Positions 27,366 through 36,841 of a stretch of DNA of 45,560 bases are shown here, in pieces. The notes below the pieces were generated by a model. It ran no database searches. It was given only the letters and a program-made list of their open reading frames with translations, and had not been told where the DNA came from. Each line of letters starts with the position of its first letter. Within the stretch, counting starts at the first letter, position 1. This DNA is from Pseudomonadota bacterium (lineage in GTDB: Bacteria; Pseudomonadota; Gammaproteobacteria; Steroidobacterales; Woeseiaceae): assembly GCA_022573655.1 (NCBI GenBank), contig JACZTO010000017.1, positions 1 to 45,560 on the forward strand. Direction: 5' to 3'. Both the position numbers and the translations under genes were made by a program.

Positions 27366-28463
27366 TCAGGGACTGTAGAAAAACTCAAGTGCGGAAGCCG
27401 CTTGGGGATCCGCATACTCATCCGTACTTTCCTGTTCAATAAGGCCGTTGAAACGCAAAGCACGCCGCAATCGTTCAGCGCCCCCACGTACCTCGACCCA
27501 ATAGCTAACCGTATCGCCGGAAACTTCGGCAATCATGTAAGTTTCGATCAGGCTGACGCCAGACAGCAATTGCTGCACCGCGCCGTAGGCGTCGATAGAC
27601 TCGATTCCGGCAACGCTGAGCACCAGCAATTCAATCGGTGCGTTACCACCGACGGCGAATTCCGCTGCCAGCAAGTCCGCGACCTGGTTAATGATCGCTT
27701 CCGCCTGGCCGCTCCAGCTACGCCTGTCGGTGTGAAAATAATACGACCAGCGGTTGCGCTGGCTCGACGAGGGCCGTAGCCGACCAATCAATACTGAATT
27801 GGCTTCGTAGCGTTGCGATGCATCCAGCACGCGATCGTCAAAGCCTCCCCAGATATCGCTGAAACTGACCTTCTGCAGATCAGTCGTGTCCAGCAATGGA
27901 AATGCCAGCGGCAGTCCACGTTGTGCAGCAATTTCCAGCACCCGTTCACGCAGCATGCGATTACGGTCAATGGAACGCGCTTGTTGTGAGGTATGGTTTG
28001 GGTCGCCAGCCGCGATGATCTCCCGCTCACCGCGTCCCCAATCGACCGCGAGCCATACGATGGTCAACGGTCGGTCGCTCCCCCAGATTGTCTGCCCGGC
28101 ATTGCGCAGCTTCGCTTCGATCGCCTGGCCATCGAAGGACACCCACAACGATGCGTCGCTTCCCGGACGATATTGAGTGACATACGCTGCGGGATTCGGA
28201 AACAGTTCTTCGATGACCTCGGGATTATTCACGAGTTCGGGTCCCGAGACGCGCAGCAGAACCTCGACCAACGCCGCGGCATACGCGTCATTGCGAGGAT
28301 CGTCAGCATCCGGGTCCAATGGTATTTCTGCGGTATACAAGGTGGCTATTTCAATCGCCTGTGCCTCAGGCATCTCTCCAAGCGCCAGGAATAGCGCGGC
28401 CGGGACACAGACCATCCACCGCCAGCACAGCTCGACTCCGAGAAATTTTCTATTTTTTATCAA
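27366..28463 (-). CDS. DUF2066 domain secreted protein
   Basis: The protein has about 365 residues. A hydrophobic stretch [16 protein letters not shown] near the N-terminus is probably a signal peptide, so the protein is periplasmic or envelope-associated. The mature protein begins [14 protein letters not shown], then [17 protein letters not shown], typical of the DUF2066 family, which is regularly encoded next to purM, hda or perM. Its function is unknown. The start is uncertain: a TTG at 28463 has GGGGA at good spacing, another TTG lies at 28478 and an ATG at 28415. It is divergent from purM. Confidence 0.8.
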   Translation of the reverse strand: MIKNRKFLGVELCWRWMVCVPAALFLALGEMPEAQAIEIATLYTAEIPLDPDADDPRNDAYAAALVEVLLRVSGPELVNNPEVIEELFPNPAAYVTQYRPGSDASLWVSFDGQAIEAKLRNAGQTIWGSDRPLTIVWLAVDWGRGEREIIAAGDPNHTSQQARSIDRNRMLRERVLEIAAQRGLPLAFPLLDTTDLQKVSFSDIWGGFDDRVLDASQRYEANSVLIGRLRPSSSQRNRWSYYFHTDRRSWSGQAEAIINQVADLLAAEFAVGGNAPIELLVLSVAGIESIDAYGAVQQLLSGVSLIETYMIAEVSGDTVSYWVEVRGGAERLRRALRFNGLIEQESTDEYADPQAASALEFFYSP

Positions 28464-28527
28464 GGGTGGTTTCCCCAATCAGTCCCAAGCATTATTATAT
28501 CGCCCCAACAGAGTATGCCACTCCACG

Positions 28528-29559
28528 ATGACCAATAAACCACTAACCTACAAAGACGCCGGCGTCGACATCGTTGCTGGTAACGAACTCGTCGAACGCA
28601 TCAAACCGATCGTTGCGCGAACACAGCGGCCCGAAGTGCTGGCCGGTCTGGGCGGATTCGGTGGCCTGTTCGCGCTGCCGCCTGATCGTTATCGTGAACC
28701 CGTATTGGTTTCGGGCACTGACGGCGTCGGCACCAAACTCAAGCTCGCGCAACAACTAAACCGGCATGACACCATCGGCATTGACCTGGTTGCCATGTGT
28801 GTCAATGACGTGCTGGTCCAGGGTGCGGAGCCGTTGTTTTTCCTTGACTATTTTGCGTGTGGCAAGCTCGACACCGAGGTTGCGGCCGATGTGATTGCCG
28901 GGATTGCCGAGGGCTGCCTGCAGGCGGGCGCCGCATTGATTGGTGGCGAAACCGCAGAAATGCCGGACATGTATGCAGACGGTGAATACGATCTCGCCGG
29001 ATTTACAGTCGGCGCGGTCGAGCGCGCAGACCTGATCGATGGCAGCACCATCGAAGCCGGCGACGCTATCATTGGCATTGCCTCCAACGGATCGCACTCC
29101 AACGGCTACTCGCTCATACGCAAGGTGCTCGAGCGCGCAAATGATGTCGAGATTGAGGGCATGCCGGCGGCGGAACGCCTGCTGGTGCCGACGCGCATTT
29201 ACGTCAAACCGATACTTGCGTTGCTGCAGACAGTGGATATCAAAGGGCTTGCACACATCACCGGTGGCGGCATCACCGGGAATATTCCGCGGCTATTGCC
29301 CGGCGCGCTGGATGCGGAAATCGATTTATCGAGTTGGCAGCAAGGGCCGGTATTCGACTGGCTCGCCGAATACGGCAACATCGAGCCAGACGAAATGCGC
29401 CGCACCTTTAATTGTGGCGTGGGCATGGTTGCAGTAGTGGCTGCAAACCTGCTCGACGGCGCTCTACAGGCATTGCGCGATCATGGCGAGGATGCATGGC
29501 ATATCGGTCGTATCGTTTCTGCCAACGCCGGCGACCCAGGGACAGTGCAATACGTCTGA
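28528..29559 (+). CDS. purM: Phosphoribosylformylglycinamidine cyclo-ligase (AIR synthetase)
   Basis: PurM makes AIR from FGAM with ATP in the fifth step of purine synthesis. It has 343 residues, the usual length. It opens [17 protein letters not shown], a hallmark of PurM, and shows [13 protein letters not shown] and [11 protein letters not shown], also characteristic. The ATG at 28528 follows a short gap divergent from DUF2066; the frame is open far upstream but that extension lies on the opposite strand of DUF2066 and lacks homology. The stop shares a base with the purN start (TGATG). Confidence 0.96.
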   Translation: MTNKPLTYKDAGVDIVAGNELVERIKPIVARTQRPEVLAGLGGFGGLFALPPDRYREPVLVSGTDGVGTKLKLAQQLNRHDTIGIDLVAMCVNDVLVQGAEPLFFLDYFACGKLDTEVAADVIAGIAEGCLQAGAALIGGETAEMPDMYADGEYDLAGFTVGAVERADLIDGSTIEAGDAIIGIASNGSHSNGYSLIRKVLERANDVEIEGMPAAERLLVPTRIYVKPILALLQTVDIKGLAHITGGGITGNIPRLLPGALDAEIDLSSWQQGPVFDWLAEYGNIEPDEMRRTFNCGVGMVAVVAANLLDGALQALRDHGEDAWHIGRIVSANAGDPGTVQYV

Positions 29560-30206
29560 TGCCGCTGCGCTGCAAAACCGCAATCCTGATCTCGGGCACG
29601 GGCACCAACTTGCAGGCATTTATCGATCTGGCAAACGACGGCCAGCTGGCTCTCGATTTATCGGTCGTATTCAGCAACCGGCCGGATGCCTACGGCCTGG
29701 TGCGGGCCAGGAATGCCGGCATCGCAACGGCATGTCTCGAGCACGGCAAATTCGCGGATCGCGAATCATTCGACAGCGCAGTTGCTGCAGAACTGGCCAA
29801 CTGGAAGCCGGACTTGCTGATACTGGCCGGTTTCATGCGCATTCTGAGCGCTGGCTTCGTGGAGCGCTACGCCGGCCGGATTCTGAATATACATCCAGCG
29901 TTATTACCGCTGCACCCTGGGCTCGATACCCACCAGCGCGTGCTGGATGCCGGAGATGCATGGCACGGCAGCACCGTGCATTTCGTGACCAAAGAGCTGG
30001 ATGCCGGGCCAGGAATCCTGCAAGGCAGACTCGCCGTCAATCCGCAGGAATCTGCTGAGCAACTCGCAGCGCGCGTGCAAATGATCGAGCATCAAATCTA
30101 TCCTCAAGCCGCGAATTGGGTGGCTTCGGGCCGCGTCGAATGCCGTGACGGTCAGACATGGATCGACGGACAATTGTCCGCGGAACCAGTCGTTAAGACG
30201 TTTTAG
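29559..30206 (+). CDS. purN: Phosphoribosylglycinamide formyltransferase
   Basis: PurN transfers a formyl group from 10-formyl-THF to GAR. It has 215 residues. SGTGTNLQAF at the N-terminus binds the substrate phosphate. The catalytic Asn-His pair sits in ILNIHPALLP, followed by HQRVLDAGDAWHGSTVHFV, which holds the conserved His. It starts in an overlap with purM and ends at the dyad shared with dcd. Confidence 0.95.
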   Translation: MPLRCKTAILISGTGTNLQAFIDLANDGQLALDLSVVFSNRPDAYGLVRARNAGIATACLEHGKFADRESFDSAVAAELANWKPDLLILAGFMRILSAGFVERYAGRILNIHPALLPLHPGLDTHQRVLDAGDAWHGSTVHFVTKELDAGPGILQGRLAVNPQESAEQLAARVQMIEHQIYPQAANWVASGRVECRDGQTWIDGQLSAEPVVKTF

Positions 30207-30226
30207 GGAAGCTCAGACCCATTCAG
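30204..30226 (+). repeat. Repeat copy 2 at purN stop
   Basis: TAGGGAAGCTC then AGACCCATTCAG. It begins with the purN stop codon and matches the wrbA-end copy at 20 of 23 positions. Its first six bases also pair with TCCCTA at 30231-30236. Confidence 0.5.
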
Positions 30227-30236
30227 CAAATCCCTA
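30204..30236. terminator. Possible weak bidirectional hairpin at purN/dcd ends
   Basis: TAGGGA (30204-30209) and TCCCTA (30231-30236) are inverted. The first contains the purN stop and the second contains the dcd stop on the minus strand. The stem is only six base pairs with a 21-base loop and no T-run, so this is at most a weak terminator. Confidence 0.25.
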
Positions 30237-30800
30237 AGCTTTGGGTAGCGTAACGCCCGTTTGACCCTGGTACTTACCCTGGCGATCCCGGTACGACGTT
30301 TCGCAAGCTTCATCCGACTCGAAAAACAGCATTTGCGCGACACCCTCGTGCGCATAGATTCTCGCCGGCAATGGCGTCGTATTGGAAAACTCCAGCGTCA
30401 CGTGCCCCTCCCACTCCGGCTCGAGTGGCGTCACGTTGACGATGATGCCACAGCGCGCGTACGTCGATTTTCCGAGGCAAATCGTCAGCACGTTACGCGG
30501 AATACGAAAATACTCGATGGTCCTCGCCAGCACAAAAGAGTTGGGTGGAATGACACAAATATCGCTCTTGAGATCGACAAAACTCGTTGCATCGAAATTC
30601 TTGGGGTCTATCACAGCCGAGTTGATGTTCGTGAAGATTTTGAATTCATCGGCACAGCGCACGTCATAGCCATAACTCGACGTGCCGTAGGATACGATCG
30701 GCCCATTGCCGTTGTCGCGAACCTGACCTGGCTCGAACGGCTCAATCATGCCCTGCTCATTCGCCATGCGGCGTATCCAGCGGTCCGATTTGATGCTCAC
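30234..30800 (-). CDS. dcd: dCTP deaminase
   Basis: Dcd deaminates dCTP to dUTP, feeding dTMP synthesis. It has 188 residues (E. coli: 193). The fold signature [19 protein letters not shown] with the catalytic Glu lies in the middle, preceded by [10 protein letters not shown]. The C-terminal [12 protein letters not shown] closes over the active site. The start is GTG at 30800, overlapping the mrp TAG by one base (TAGTG), so the pair is translationally coupled. dcd-mrp is a common pair. Confidence 0.95.
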   Translation of the reverse strand: MSIKSDRWIRRMANEQGMIEPFEPGQVRDNGNGPIVSYGTSSYGYDVRCADEFKIFTNINSAVIDPKNFDATSFVDLKSDICVIPPNSFVLARTIEYFRIPRNVLTICLGKSTYARCGIIVNVTPLEPEWEGHVTLEFSNTTPLPARIYAHEGVAQMLFFESDEACETSYRDRQGKYQGQTGVTLPKA

Positions 30801-31903
30801 TATGTTTCCTCGACGACGATATTGCCAAATTTCGAACTGTAGTCTGTGCGTTGCGCCGCCTGTGCCGCCGCGATGCGTCGTGCCGTTTCGCGATACGCCA
30901 ACGCAGGGGCCGACTCCGGTGCCGCGATCACCGTTGGCGTTCCCGAATCCGTCTGCTCGCGTATGCGCGCATCGAGTGGCAGCCGACCGAGAAGCGGTAC
31001 GTCAAAATCTGCAACCATCTGCTCTGCCCCTCCGGCACCAAATATCGATTCTTCATGACCGCACGACAAGCAAATATGCATGCTCATGTTTTCGACGACG
31101 CCGAGCACGGGTATCGATACCTTGCGGAACATGACAAGCCCTTTGCGCGCGTCGAGTGTCGCAATATTCTGTGGCGTGGTAACGATGACGACTCCTGACA
31201 CGGGCACCTTTTGCGACAATGTGAGCTGGATATCGCCCGTACCCGGAGGCATGTCGACAATCAGGTAGTCGAGATCGTCCCATTGCGTCTGATGGATGAG
31301 CTGATTCAGTGCCGAGGTTACCATTGGGCCACGCCACACCATTGGCTGATCCGGATCGATGAGAAAGCCGATCGACATGACCTGCAGGCCGTGCCCTGAC
31401 AGCGGCTGCATCGATTTGCCGTCCTCGCTAATCGGTCGTTTGCCGACCAGGCCGAGCATGTGAGGTTGGCTTGGACCATAGATATCGGCATCGAGCATAC
31501 CGACAGACGCGCCCTCATTCGCCAGCGCTAACGCGATATTTGTCGCCACTGTGGATTTGCCGACGCCACCTTTGCCGGACGCAATGGCAATAATATTCTT
31601 GACGCCGGGAACGGGTTTGAGATTGCCCTGCACGGTATGCGCCGTAATCCGGGTCTCAAACCGGATATTGGCGTCGCTCGCTCCCAGCTCGGCCCGCAAT
31701 GCGCTACAAATCTGCTCAGTGAACGCCGCATGTGCGCTTTGGGCTGGAAAACCAAGCTCAATTCTGGCACTCACGATGTCGTCGGCGAGCGTCAGGTCCA
31801 ATATCCGCCCAACTTCGCCAAGGGCATGGCCAACCCCTTCTAACTCAAAGGATTCGAGGAATTTCTTCGCATCTGATTCTGATGACACCGTCACACTTCG
31901 CAC
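30800..31903 (-). CDS. mrp: Mrp/ApbC Fe-S carrier ATPase
   Basis: Mrp (ApbC) is a P-loop scaffold/carrier for [4Fe-4S] clusters. It has 367 residues. An MIP18/DUF59-like domain covers about 1-90. A deviant Walker [12 protein letters not shown], follows near residue 110, then [14 protein letters not shown] and [13 protein letters not shown]. The cluster-binding CxxC motif is [11 protein letters not shown] start at 31903. It faces the HEAT-kinase gene across a 257-base gap. In many gammaproteobacteria mrp and metG are near neighbours; here they are separated by the kinase/PilT cassette. Confidence 0.94.
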   Translation of the reverse strand: MRSVTVSSESDAKKFLESFELEGVGHALGEVGRILDLTLADDIVSARIELGFPAQSAHAAFTEQICSALRAELGASDANIRFETRITAHTVQGNLKPVPGVKNIIAIASGKGGVGKSTVATNIALALANEGASVGMLDADIYGPSQPHMLGLVGKRPISEDGKSMQPLSGHGLQVMSIGFLIDPDQPMVWRGPMVTSALNQLIHQTQWDDLDYLIVDMPPGTGDIQLTLSQKVPVSGVVIVTTPQNIATLDARKGLVMFRKVSIPVLGVVENMSMHICLSCGHEESIFGAGGAEQMVADFDVPLLGRLPLDARIREQTDSGTPTVIAAPESAPALAYRETARRIAAAQAAQRTDYSSKFGNIVVEET

Positions 31904-32160
31904 GCCTGTATTAGGTAAAATTCTATTGCGGAGCCCGCTAAACCGGGTTTCGCTGGCACATTGTAACGAAGCTGGGTTGCGGCTGAAAGGCAGTAATGGC
32001 GGGCAATGTGCGGGGTCCGATGTGGCATAATGCCGCGTCGGGAATTTGGGATTCGATTTGTGGCCGAAAGAATGGGGCTTTCAATCGATCCTCTTTGCTT
32101 GGGCAAGAGCGAATTGACGATTGGCGCTAGATAACAAAACAGCAAATTCGGACTGATCCG
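31904..32160 (+). promoter_or_regulatory. Structured upstream region of HEAT-kinase gene
   Basis: This 257-base divergent gap is the largest non-coding stretch in the window. On the plus strand there is an extended -10, TGGCATAAT (32023-32031), without a clear -35. A strong hairpin lies on it: a ten-base-pair stem (32017-32026 with 32032-32041, two G-U pairs) and loop ATAAT. Downstream are GAAAG/CTTTC (32066-32070/32078-32082) and CTCTTTGC/GCAAGAG (32091-32098/32103-32109). On the minus strand, TACAAT is a possible mrp -10. No open frame of note lies here. Confidence 0.45.
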
Positions 32161-34620
32161 GTGAGTTTTCTCGCATCGTTTCGCTCGGAGCAGATTCTTG
32201 GAAAGCTCATTGCAGAGCAGGATCCAGCGTCTCCGGCTGCATCAAAAATGGTCGAAAAGCTTAAATTGGCCGGCGCCAAGGCGGTCCCCAAGATCATTGA
32301 TGCCCTCGCCCTGTCTGACAAGACTCATACCATGGTGCTCGTCGACATACTTGGCGCACTGGTCAACGACAAGAACCTGAAAATGTATGTGGAAGGTCTC
32401 GCGGACGGTAACGAACGCGTTGTTTCAGGAACGGCCTGGGCCTTGTCTAGCAGCACAGCCTACAACGCCAACGGCCTGCTCGAATTCTTCGAAGATCCCG
32501 AGGTATCCAAGGCTGCGCTAATCGAGATTTTGCGCGTACACAAAGACGATCTTAGCGTTCATGAATTATTGCGGCGTGCGTATGATTGCGAGCCAAAAGA
32601 AAAGGCGGCCATATTTAAAATAATTCGGGCCACAATCAAACCTGAAATGATCCCGGATCTTATCGCTCGAATGGGCGGTAAAGATCCGGTAATCAAGATT
32701 CACCTGATGCAGTTGCTATCGAAATTCGACAAGGTCGAGATTACGCACGCCCTGGAAATGCAGCTCAGCGATACGAATAAAATGGTCCGTGGTGCAGCGC
32801 TCACAGCTCTGGCCAAGCGCGGCAACAAGGTCAACATAGAAAAAATCGCGGCAATATTGACCGATCCCGATCTCGACGTTCAAGGCAAGGCCGTCGATGT
32901 GTTGATAAAAATAAATCATCCGGAGACGGTGCGTTTTCTCATCCCCGCCCTGAAAGATGAGTCCGAATATGCGCGTCGGGCAGCCGTTGAAGTGCTGAAC
33001 GAAGTCGGCAATGAAAATTCTGTCAAGGACCTGCTGGATGCTATTAAAGATGACGATTGGTGGGTCCGATCTCGTGCCGGCGATGCGCTCGCTGAAATCG
33101 GCGGGCCGAAGGTCATCGACTCTGTGGTCAGGTTGATTAGCGAAAAAGATGAGGATGTGCGCCGCACCGCGATCGAGATCCTGAACTCGACCAAAGATGA
33201 GCGGGCGGTCGAGCACCTGATCAAAGCGACAGACGACTCAGACTGGTGGGTACGCGAACGTGCCGTCGATGCGTTGTCGGAAATCGGCAGCCCCAAAGCA
33301 TTGCCAAAACTCGAGTCCATGCTCGGCAAGAATCCCAAGACAGATGTCGTGGTTGTTCGCGCACTCGGCAAAATAGGCAATGAAAAACACATCTCTCAAA
33401 TTTTGCCGATGCTGAAAAGCCCCGAGCGCGATATTCAGGTTGAGGCAATCAAGGCATTGTCGCAACTGACTGACGCTCCTCACGTCGAGGCCGTGCGTAA
33501 CATTCTGAAAAAGGCTCAGCAGTCCGACGACGCGATGATCATCGATGTTGCGGATAAAGCATTAAAGCTGCTGGACGAACGCTTCTCCGAGACCGTTATC
33601 GAAGAAAACGTTCGCGCCGAGAAAATCGGGGCACATACCAAGACTTTGTTGCTCGATAGCAAGGATCTCGAGAAACTTCTTAACGCACAGGCCGCGCAGA
33701 CCGCGAAGCAACAAATGGAGGCAACCAAGGGCGCCACAGGCACTGAAGCAGCCCCCGTGGCACCGATGGCGTTGCCCGTACTGGACATTTCGACACTCAC
33801 TCCGGGCGATGTCATCGACGGTCGATATAAATACCTGGAGAAGATCGGTAAAGGCGCATTCGGCACCGTTCTGCTCATGCAGGACCAGGTTGTCGACGAA
33901 GAACTAATTCTCAAATTCCTCAACCCAAACGTTTCTTCGGACGAAGAGATGATGAAACGATTTGTGCACGAGCTGCGCTATTCCCGGAAGATTACGCACC
34001 GCAACGTTATTCGCATCTACGATTTCCTGAAATTGCAGGGATGTTTCGCTATTTCAATGGAATATTTCCCATCCCACACGCTGTCCGGGGAAATCCCGAA
34101 TCAGAAACCGATGGACTTGAAGAAGGCGTTGCGTTTCGCTCGCGACATGGCCACGGGCATGTCGATTGCACACCTGGCTGGCGTCATTCATCGCGATCTC
34201 AAACCGGCGAATATTCTTGTCAACGATGAAGGCCTGCTGAAGATTGTGGACTTCGGAGTTGCAGCTGCGGCCAGCAGTGGCGACACACAGTTGACCAAGA
34301 CCGGCTATGTCATTGGTTCGCCGAAATACATGGCACCCGAGCAAATTCTCGGCAAGAAGGTTGATGTAACTGCTGACGTCTATAGCATCGGCGTCATCAT
34401 GTATGAAATGACGACCGGCATTCCGCCCTACAGTCGCGGTGACCACATGTCGGTGATGTACCAACACGTGCAGGGCAAGGCAAAACATTGTCAGGAAATC
34501 AATGACAAGCTTCCGGACAGTTTTGCCGAGATCATTGTCAAAGCCATGTCGGTCGATAAAACCAAGCGCCAAAAATCCATGGATGAACTCAACGAAGCGC
34601 TTGGGTCTGTTACCCTCTGA
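32161..34620 (+). CDS. HEAT-repeat / Ser-Thr protein kinase fusion
   Basis: This is a soluble protein of 819 residues with no membrane helix or signal peptide. Residues ~1-470 are helical HEAT-like (PBS-lyase type) repeats. Two units carry DWWVR(S/E)RA(G/V)DAL(A/S)EIG spaced 62 residues apart, i.e. two repeats. A linker rich in Ala and Gln (~470-545) leads to a C-terminal Hanks-type kinase: glycine loop IGKGAFG at 562-568, catalytic Lys 585, HRD at 677-679 with Asn 684, DFG at 697-699 and APE at 725-727. All key residues are intact, so it should be active. A GTG start at 32161 has no good Shine-Dalgarno. The pilT-like gene follows eight bases after the stop. The HEAT part probably binds a partner, perhaps a PilT protein; its target is unknown. 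Confidence 0.88.
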   Translation: MSFLASFRSEQILGKLIAEQDPASPAASKMVEKLKLAGAKAVPKIIDALALSDKTHTMVLVDILGALVNDKNLKMYVEGLADGNERVVSGTAWALSSSTAYNANGLLEFFEDPEVSKAALIEILRVHKDDLSVHELLRRAYDCEPKEKAAIFKIIRATIKPEMIPDLIARMGGKDPVIKIHLMQLLSKFDKVEITHALEMQLSDTNKMVRGAALTALAKRGNKVNIEKIAAILTDPDLDVQGKAVDVLIKINHPETVRFLIPALKDESEYARRAAVEVLNEVGNENSVKDLLDAIKDDDWWVRSRAGDALAEIGGPKVIDSVVRLISEKDEDVRRTAIEILNSTKDERAVEHLIKATDDSDWWVRERAVDALSEIGSPKALPKLESMLGKNPKTDVVVVRALGKIGNEKHISQILPMLKSPERDIQVEAIKALSQLTDAPHVEAVRNILKKAQQSDDAMIIDVADKALKLLDERFSETVIEENVRAEKIGAHTKTLLLDSKDLEKLLNAQAAQTAKQQMEATKGATGTEAAPVAPMALPVLDISTLTPGDVIDGRYKYLEKIGKGAFGTVLLMQDQVVDEELILKFLNPNVSSDEEMMKRFVHELRYSRKITHRNVIRIYDFLKLQGCFAISMEYFPSHTLSGEIPNQKPMDLKKALRFARDMATGMSIAHLAGVIHRDLKPANILVNDEGLLKIVDFGVAAAASSGDTQLTKTGYVIGSPKYMAPEQILGKKVDVTADVYSIGVIMYEMTTGIPPYSRGDHMSVMYQHVQGKAKHCQEINDKLPDSFAEIIVKAMSVDKTKRQKSMDELNEALGSVTL

Positions 34621-34628
34621 GCCCATCT

Positions 34629-35732
34629 ATGGCACGCATTGACGCCTTTCTTAAGCTCGGACTCGCACAGGGATGTTCTGACGTCCACCTGGCCGTCGGC
34701 GTGCCCCCCATGTTGCGCATGAACGGCGATTTGATGCCGATCAAATTTCGCGAATTGTCCATCACCGAACTTGAGACCTACCTGCTGGAAATACTGACGG
34801 CGACGCAGAAGGAAAAGCTGCAGCAGGGCCACGACCTTGATTTCTCCTACGTCGGTGACGAAGGTGCGCGTTTTCGGGTCAACGTATTCCGCAAGGCAAC
34901 CGGCATAGGTGCAGTATTTCGACACATTCCCGGCGAGGTTCCAACGCTTGAGCAGTTGAATGTCCCGGACATTCTGAAGCAGTTCTGTGAGTACCATCAA
35001 GGAATGGTTCTTGTTACCGGATCGACGGGTACCGGTAAGTCGACAACGCTCGCGGCGATGGTCAATCACCTGAACGAGACGCGAAACCTGAACATTATCA
35101 GTCTCGAGGATCCAATCGAATTCGTACACCCCAGCAAACAATGCCAGGTTATTCAGCGCGAAATTGGCACTCATGTCGCAAGTTTTGCAGACGGTGTTCG
35201 CTCTGCAATGCGCGAGGATCCGGACGTAATCCTGGTTGGCGAGCTGCGCGATGCTGAAACGATTTCAATGGCAATGACAGCAGCAGAAACCGGTCACCTG
35301 GTTCTCGGTACCTTGCATACAACCGGCGCCGTGAAAACGATCGATAGAATTATTGACGCATTGCCTGGTGACCTGCGTGAGCAGACCAAGGGATTCCTTG
35401 CAATGAGTCTCAAAGCCGTCGTAACGCAGGTTCTTGTAAAAACCCCCGATGGCCGCGGTCGCAGGGCCATCGTCGAAATCCTGGTCAACAACCGAGCGAT
35501 CGCAAAGCTGATTACGACAGATCAGACACACCAGATTGCGTCGCAGCTACAGACAGGAAAAGACCTGGGAATGCAGGTGATGGACCAGGCGTTACTGGAC
35601 GCGATCGTCGCCAAGGAAATCGACCCTGACGATGCAATTCGATATGCCGCGGAGAAGAAGAAATTCCACCGCTACGTAACCAACACAGACCTTGTTCCAA
35701 CGATCGACCTCAGCGACAAGCCGGAGTTGTGA
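34629..35732 (+). CDS. PilT-family ATPase 1 (type IV pilus retraction-like)
   Basis: The protein has 367 residues of the secretion/twitching ATPase superfamily. The N-terminal PAS-like domain begins with GCSDVHLAVGVPPMLRMNG. Walker A is GSTGTGKS at 131-138, the Asp box is SLEDPIEFVH, Walker B is EDPDVILVGELRD and the His box is GHLVLGTLHT. The position of the PilT AIRNLIRE motif, needed for retraction, reads RAIAKLITTD, so it is degenerate. The C-terminal tail is polar. It is eight bases after the HEAT-kinase and probably co-transcribed. It may be PilT or PilU-like; the motif change makes a regulatory or accessory role possible. Confidence 0.82.
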   Translation: MARIDAFLKLGLAQGCSDVHLAVGVPPMLRMNGDLMPIKFRELSITELETYLLEILTATQKEKLQQGHDLDFSYVGDEGARFRVNVFRKATGIGAVFRHIPGEVPTLEQLNVPDILKQFCEYHQGMVLVTGSTGTGKSTTLAAMVNHLNETRNLNIISLEDPIEFVHPSKQCQVIQREIGTHVASFADGVRSAMREDPDVILVGELRDAETISMAMTAAETGHLVLGTLHTTGAVKTIDRIIDALPGDLREQTKGFLAMSLKAVVTQVLVKTPDGRGRRAIVEILVNNRAIAKLITTDQTHQIASQLQTGKDLGMQVMDQALLDAIVAKEIDPDDAIRYAAEKKKFHRYVTNTDLVPTIDLSDKPEL

Positions 35733-35736
35733 CGCC

Positions 35737-36819
35737 ATGAACAAGATTGATCGCTACTTGACGGCAGCACTCAAGCAAAACTCATCGGATTTGCACTTTG
35801 TGTCCGGCGATCCCGCGCGCTCAAGGATACATGGCAACCTGAAGATTCTTTCCCCGGAATTACTCAGTATCGAATCTGTGCAAGAAGCTATGTCGGAGAT
35901 CATGGACGGCAAGTCGAAAAAGGCGTTCGAAGAAGACGACGCAGCAGATTTTGCTTACGAAATTCCTGACGTATCGCGCTTCCGTGTAAACACGTTTAGA
36001 CACCTGAATGGCATTGGCGCCATATTCCGCGCGATTCCGTCGAAGGCCCTGTCGCTGGACGAACTCGACATGCCAAAAGCAATTCGCCAGTTATGCCGGA
36101 ATACGCAAGGCATGATTCTGGTTACCGGCAAGACGGGATCCGGCAAGTCGACGACCCTGGCGGCGATGGTCGACGAACTGAACCAGACCATGAAGGGCCA
36201 TATACTGACTATCGAGGATCCGATCGAATTCGTTCACAAAGCGAAGAGTTGCCTGATAAGCCAACGCGAGATCGGACTCCACACCCCAACATTTGCTGAC
36301 GCGCTGCGTTCAGCATTGCGGGAAGACCCGGACGTCATACTGGTCGGAGAAATGCGCGACCTCGAAACGATCAGTATTGCCGTGACAGCTGCCGAAATGG
36401 GCATACTTGTCATGGGTACCTTGCACACCAACGGTGCCGCGCAGACTATCGATCGCATTATCAATTCATTCCCTGCCGACAAGCAGAGCCACATTCGCAC
36501 GATGATCTCTACATCGCTACGAGGCGTCGTGTCGCAGCAATTACTACCGACAATACACAGGCCCGGCAGGGCCGCGGCGCTCGAGATCATGATCAATACG
36601 CCTGCTGTCTCGAACCTGATCCGACAGGGCAAACTCGATCAGCTTGAAACCGCCATGCAAAGTGGTGGCGGCGTCGGCATGAAGACCATGGACAATGCAC
36701 TGATGGAGCTGGTTGACAAGGGCTGGGTATCCGGCAGCGAGGCATATCTGCAGGCTAACAACAAGCATAAATTCGAGCAGGTTAAAGAGCAGGCCGCGCA
36801 GGCCAAAGACATCGAATAA
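35737..36819 (+). CDS. PilT-family ATPase 2
   Basis: This is a 360-residue paralogue of the preceding protein with identical layout: SSDLHFVSGDPAR start, GKTGSGKS at 131-138, TIEDPIEFVH, EDPDVILVGEMRD and MGTLHTNGAAQTIDR. Here the retraction motif is closer to consensus, PAVSNLIRQG. The ATG at 35737 is four bases after the previous stop; an upstream in-frame start inside that gene is rejected. Two tandem PilT-family ATPases are like pilT-pilU of Pseudomonas. The tail is rich in Lys, Glu and Gln. No other pil gene is in the window. Confidence 0.85.
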   Translation: MNKIDRYLTAALKQNSSDLHFVSGDPARSRIHGNLKILSPELLSIESVQEAMSEIMDGKSKKAFEEDDAADFAYEIPDVSRFRVNTFRHLNGIGAIFRAIPSKALSLDELDMPKAIRQLCRNTQGMILVTGKTGSGKSTTLAAMVDELNQTMKGHILTIEDPIEFVHKAKSCLISQREIGLHTPTFADALRSALREDPDVILVGEMRDLETISIAVTAAEMGILVMGTLHTNGAAQTIDRIINSFPADKQSHIRTMISTSLRGVVSQQLLPTIHRPGRAAALEIMINTPAVSNLIRQGKLDQLETAMQSGGGVGMKTMDNALMELVDKGWVSGSEAYLQANNKHKFEQVKEQAAQAKDIE

Positions 36820-36832
36820 TTGCGACAACACA

Positions 36833-36841
36833 TGGCATAAT
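36833..36841 (+). promoter_or_regulatory. Extended -10 upstream of metG
   Basis: TGGCATAAT gives a TGn-CATAAT extended -10 about 30 bases before the metG ATG. The same nine bases occur at 32023-32031 before the HEAT-kinase gene. No convincing -35 is seen. This suggests metG has its own promoter and is not solely read through from the PilT cassette. Confidence 0.4.

Noticed and set aside
28177-28527. N-terminal extension of the purM frame
   Set aside because: The extension lies on the opposite strand of DUF2066 and lacks any PurM homology. The ATG at 28528 gives the standard PurM start.
31999-32012. Possible sigma-54 site (GG, ten bases, GC) before the HEAT-kinase gene
   Set aside because: Only the invariant GG and GC fit; the rest differs from TGGCACG-N4-TTGCW, and such matches occur by chance.
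32041-32110. c-di-GMP riboswitch (GEMM) in the HEAT-kinase leader
   Set aside because: A GAAAG hairpin invites comparison with the GEMM core, but the conserved GGACGCAAAGCC-type segment is absent.
32640-33560. Internal DNA repeats
   Set aside because: These are the HEAT repeats of the kinase fusion seen at protein level; the DNA itself is not a recent tandem repeat.
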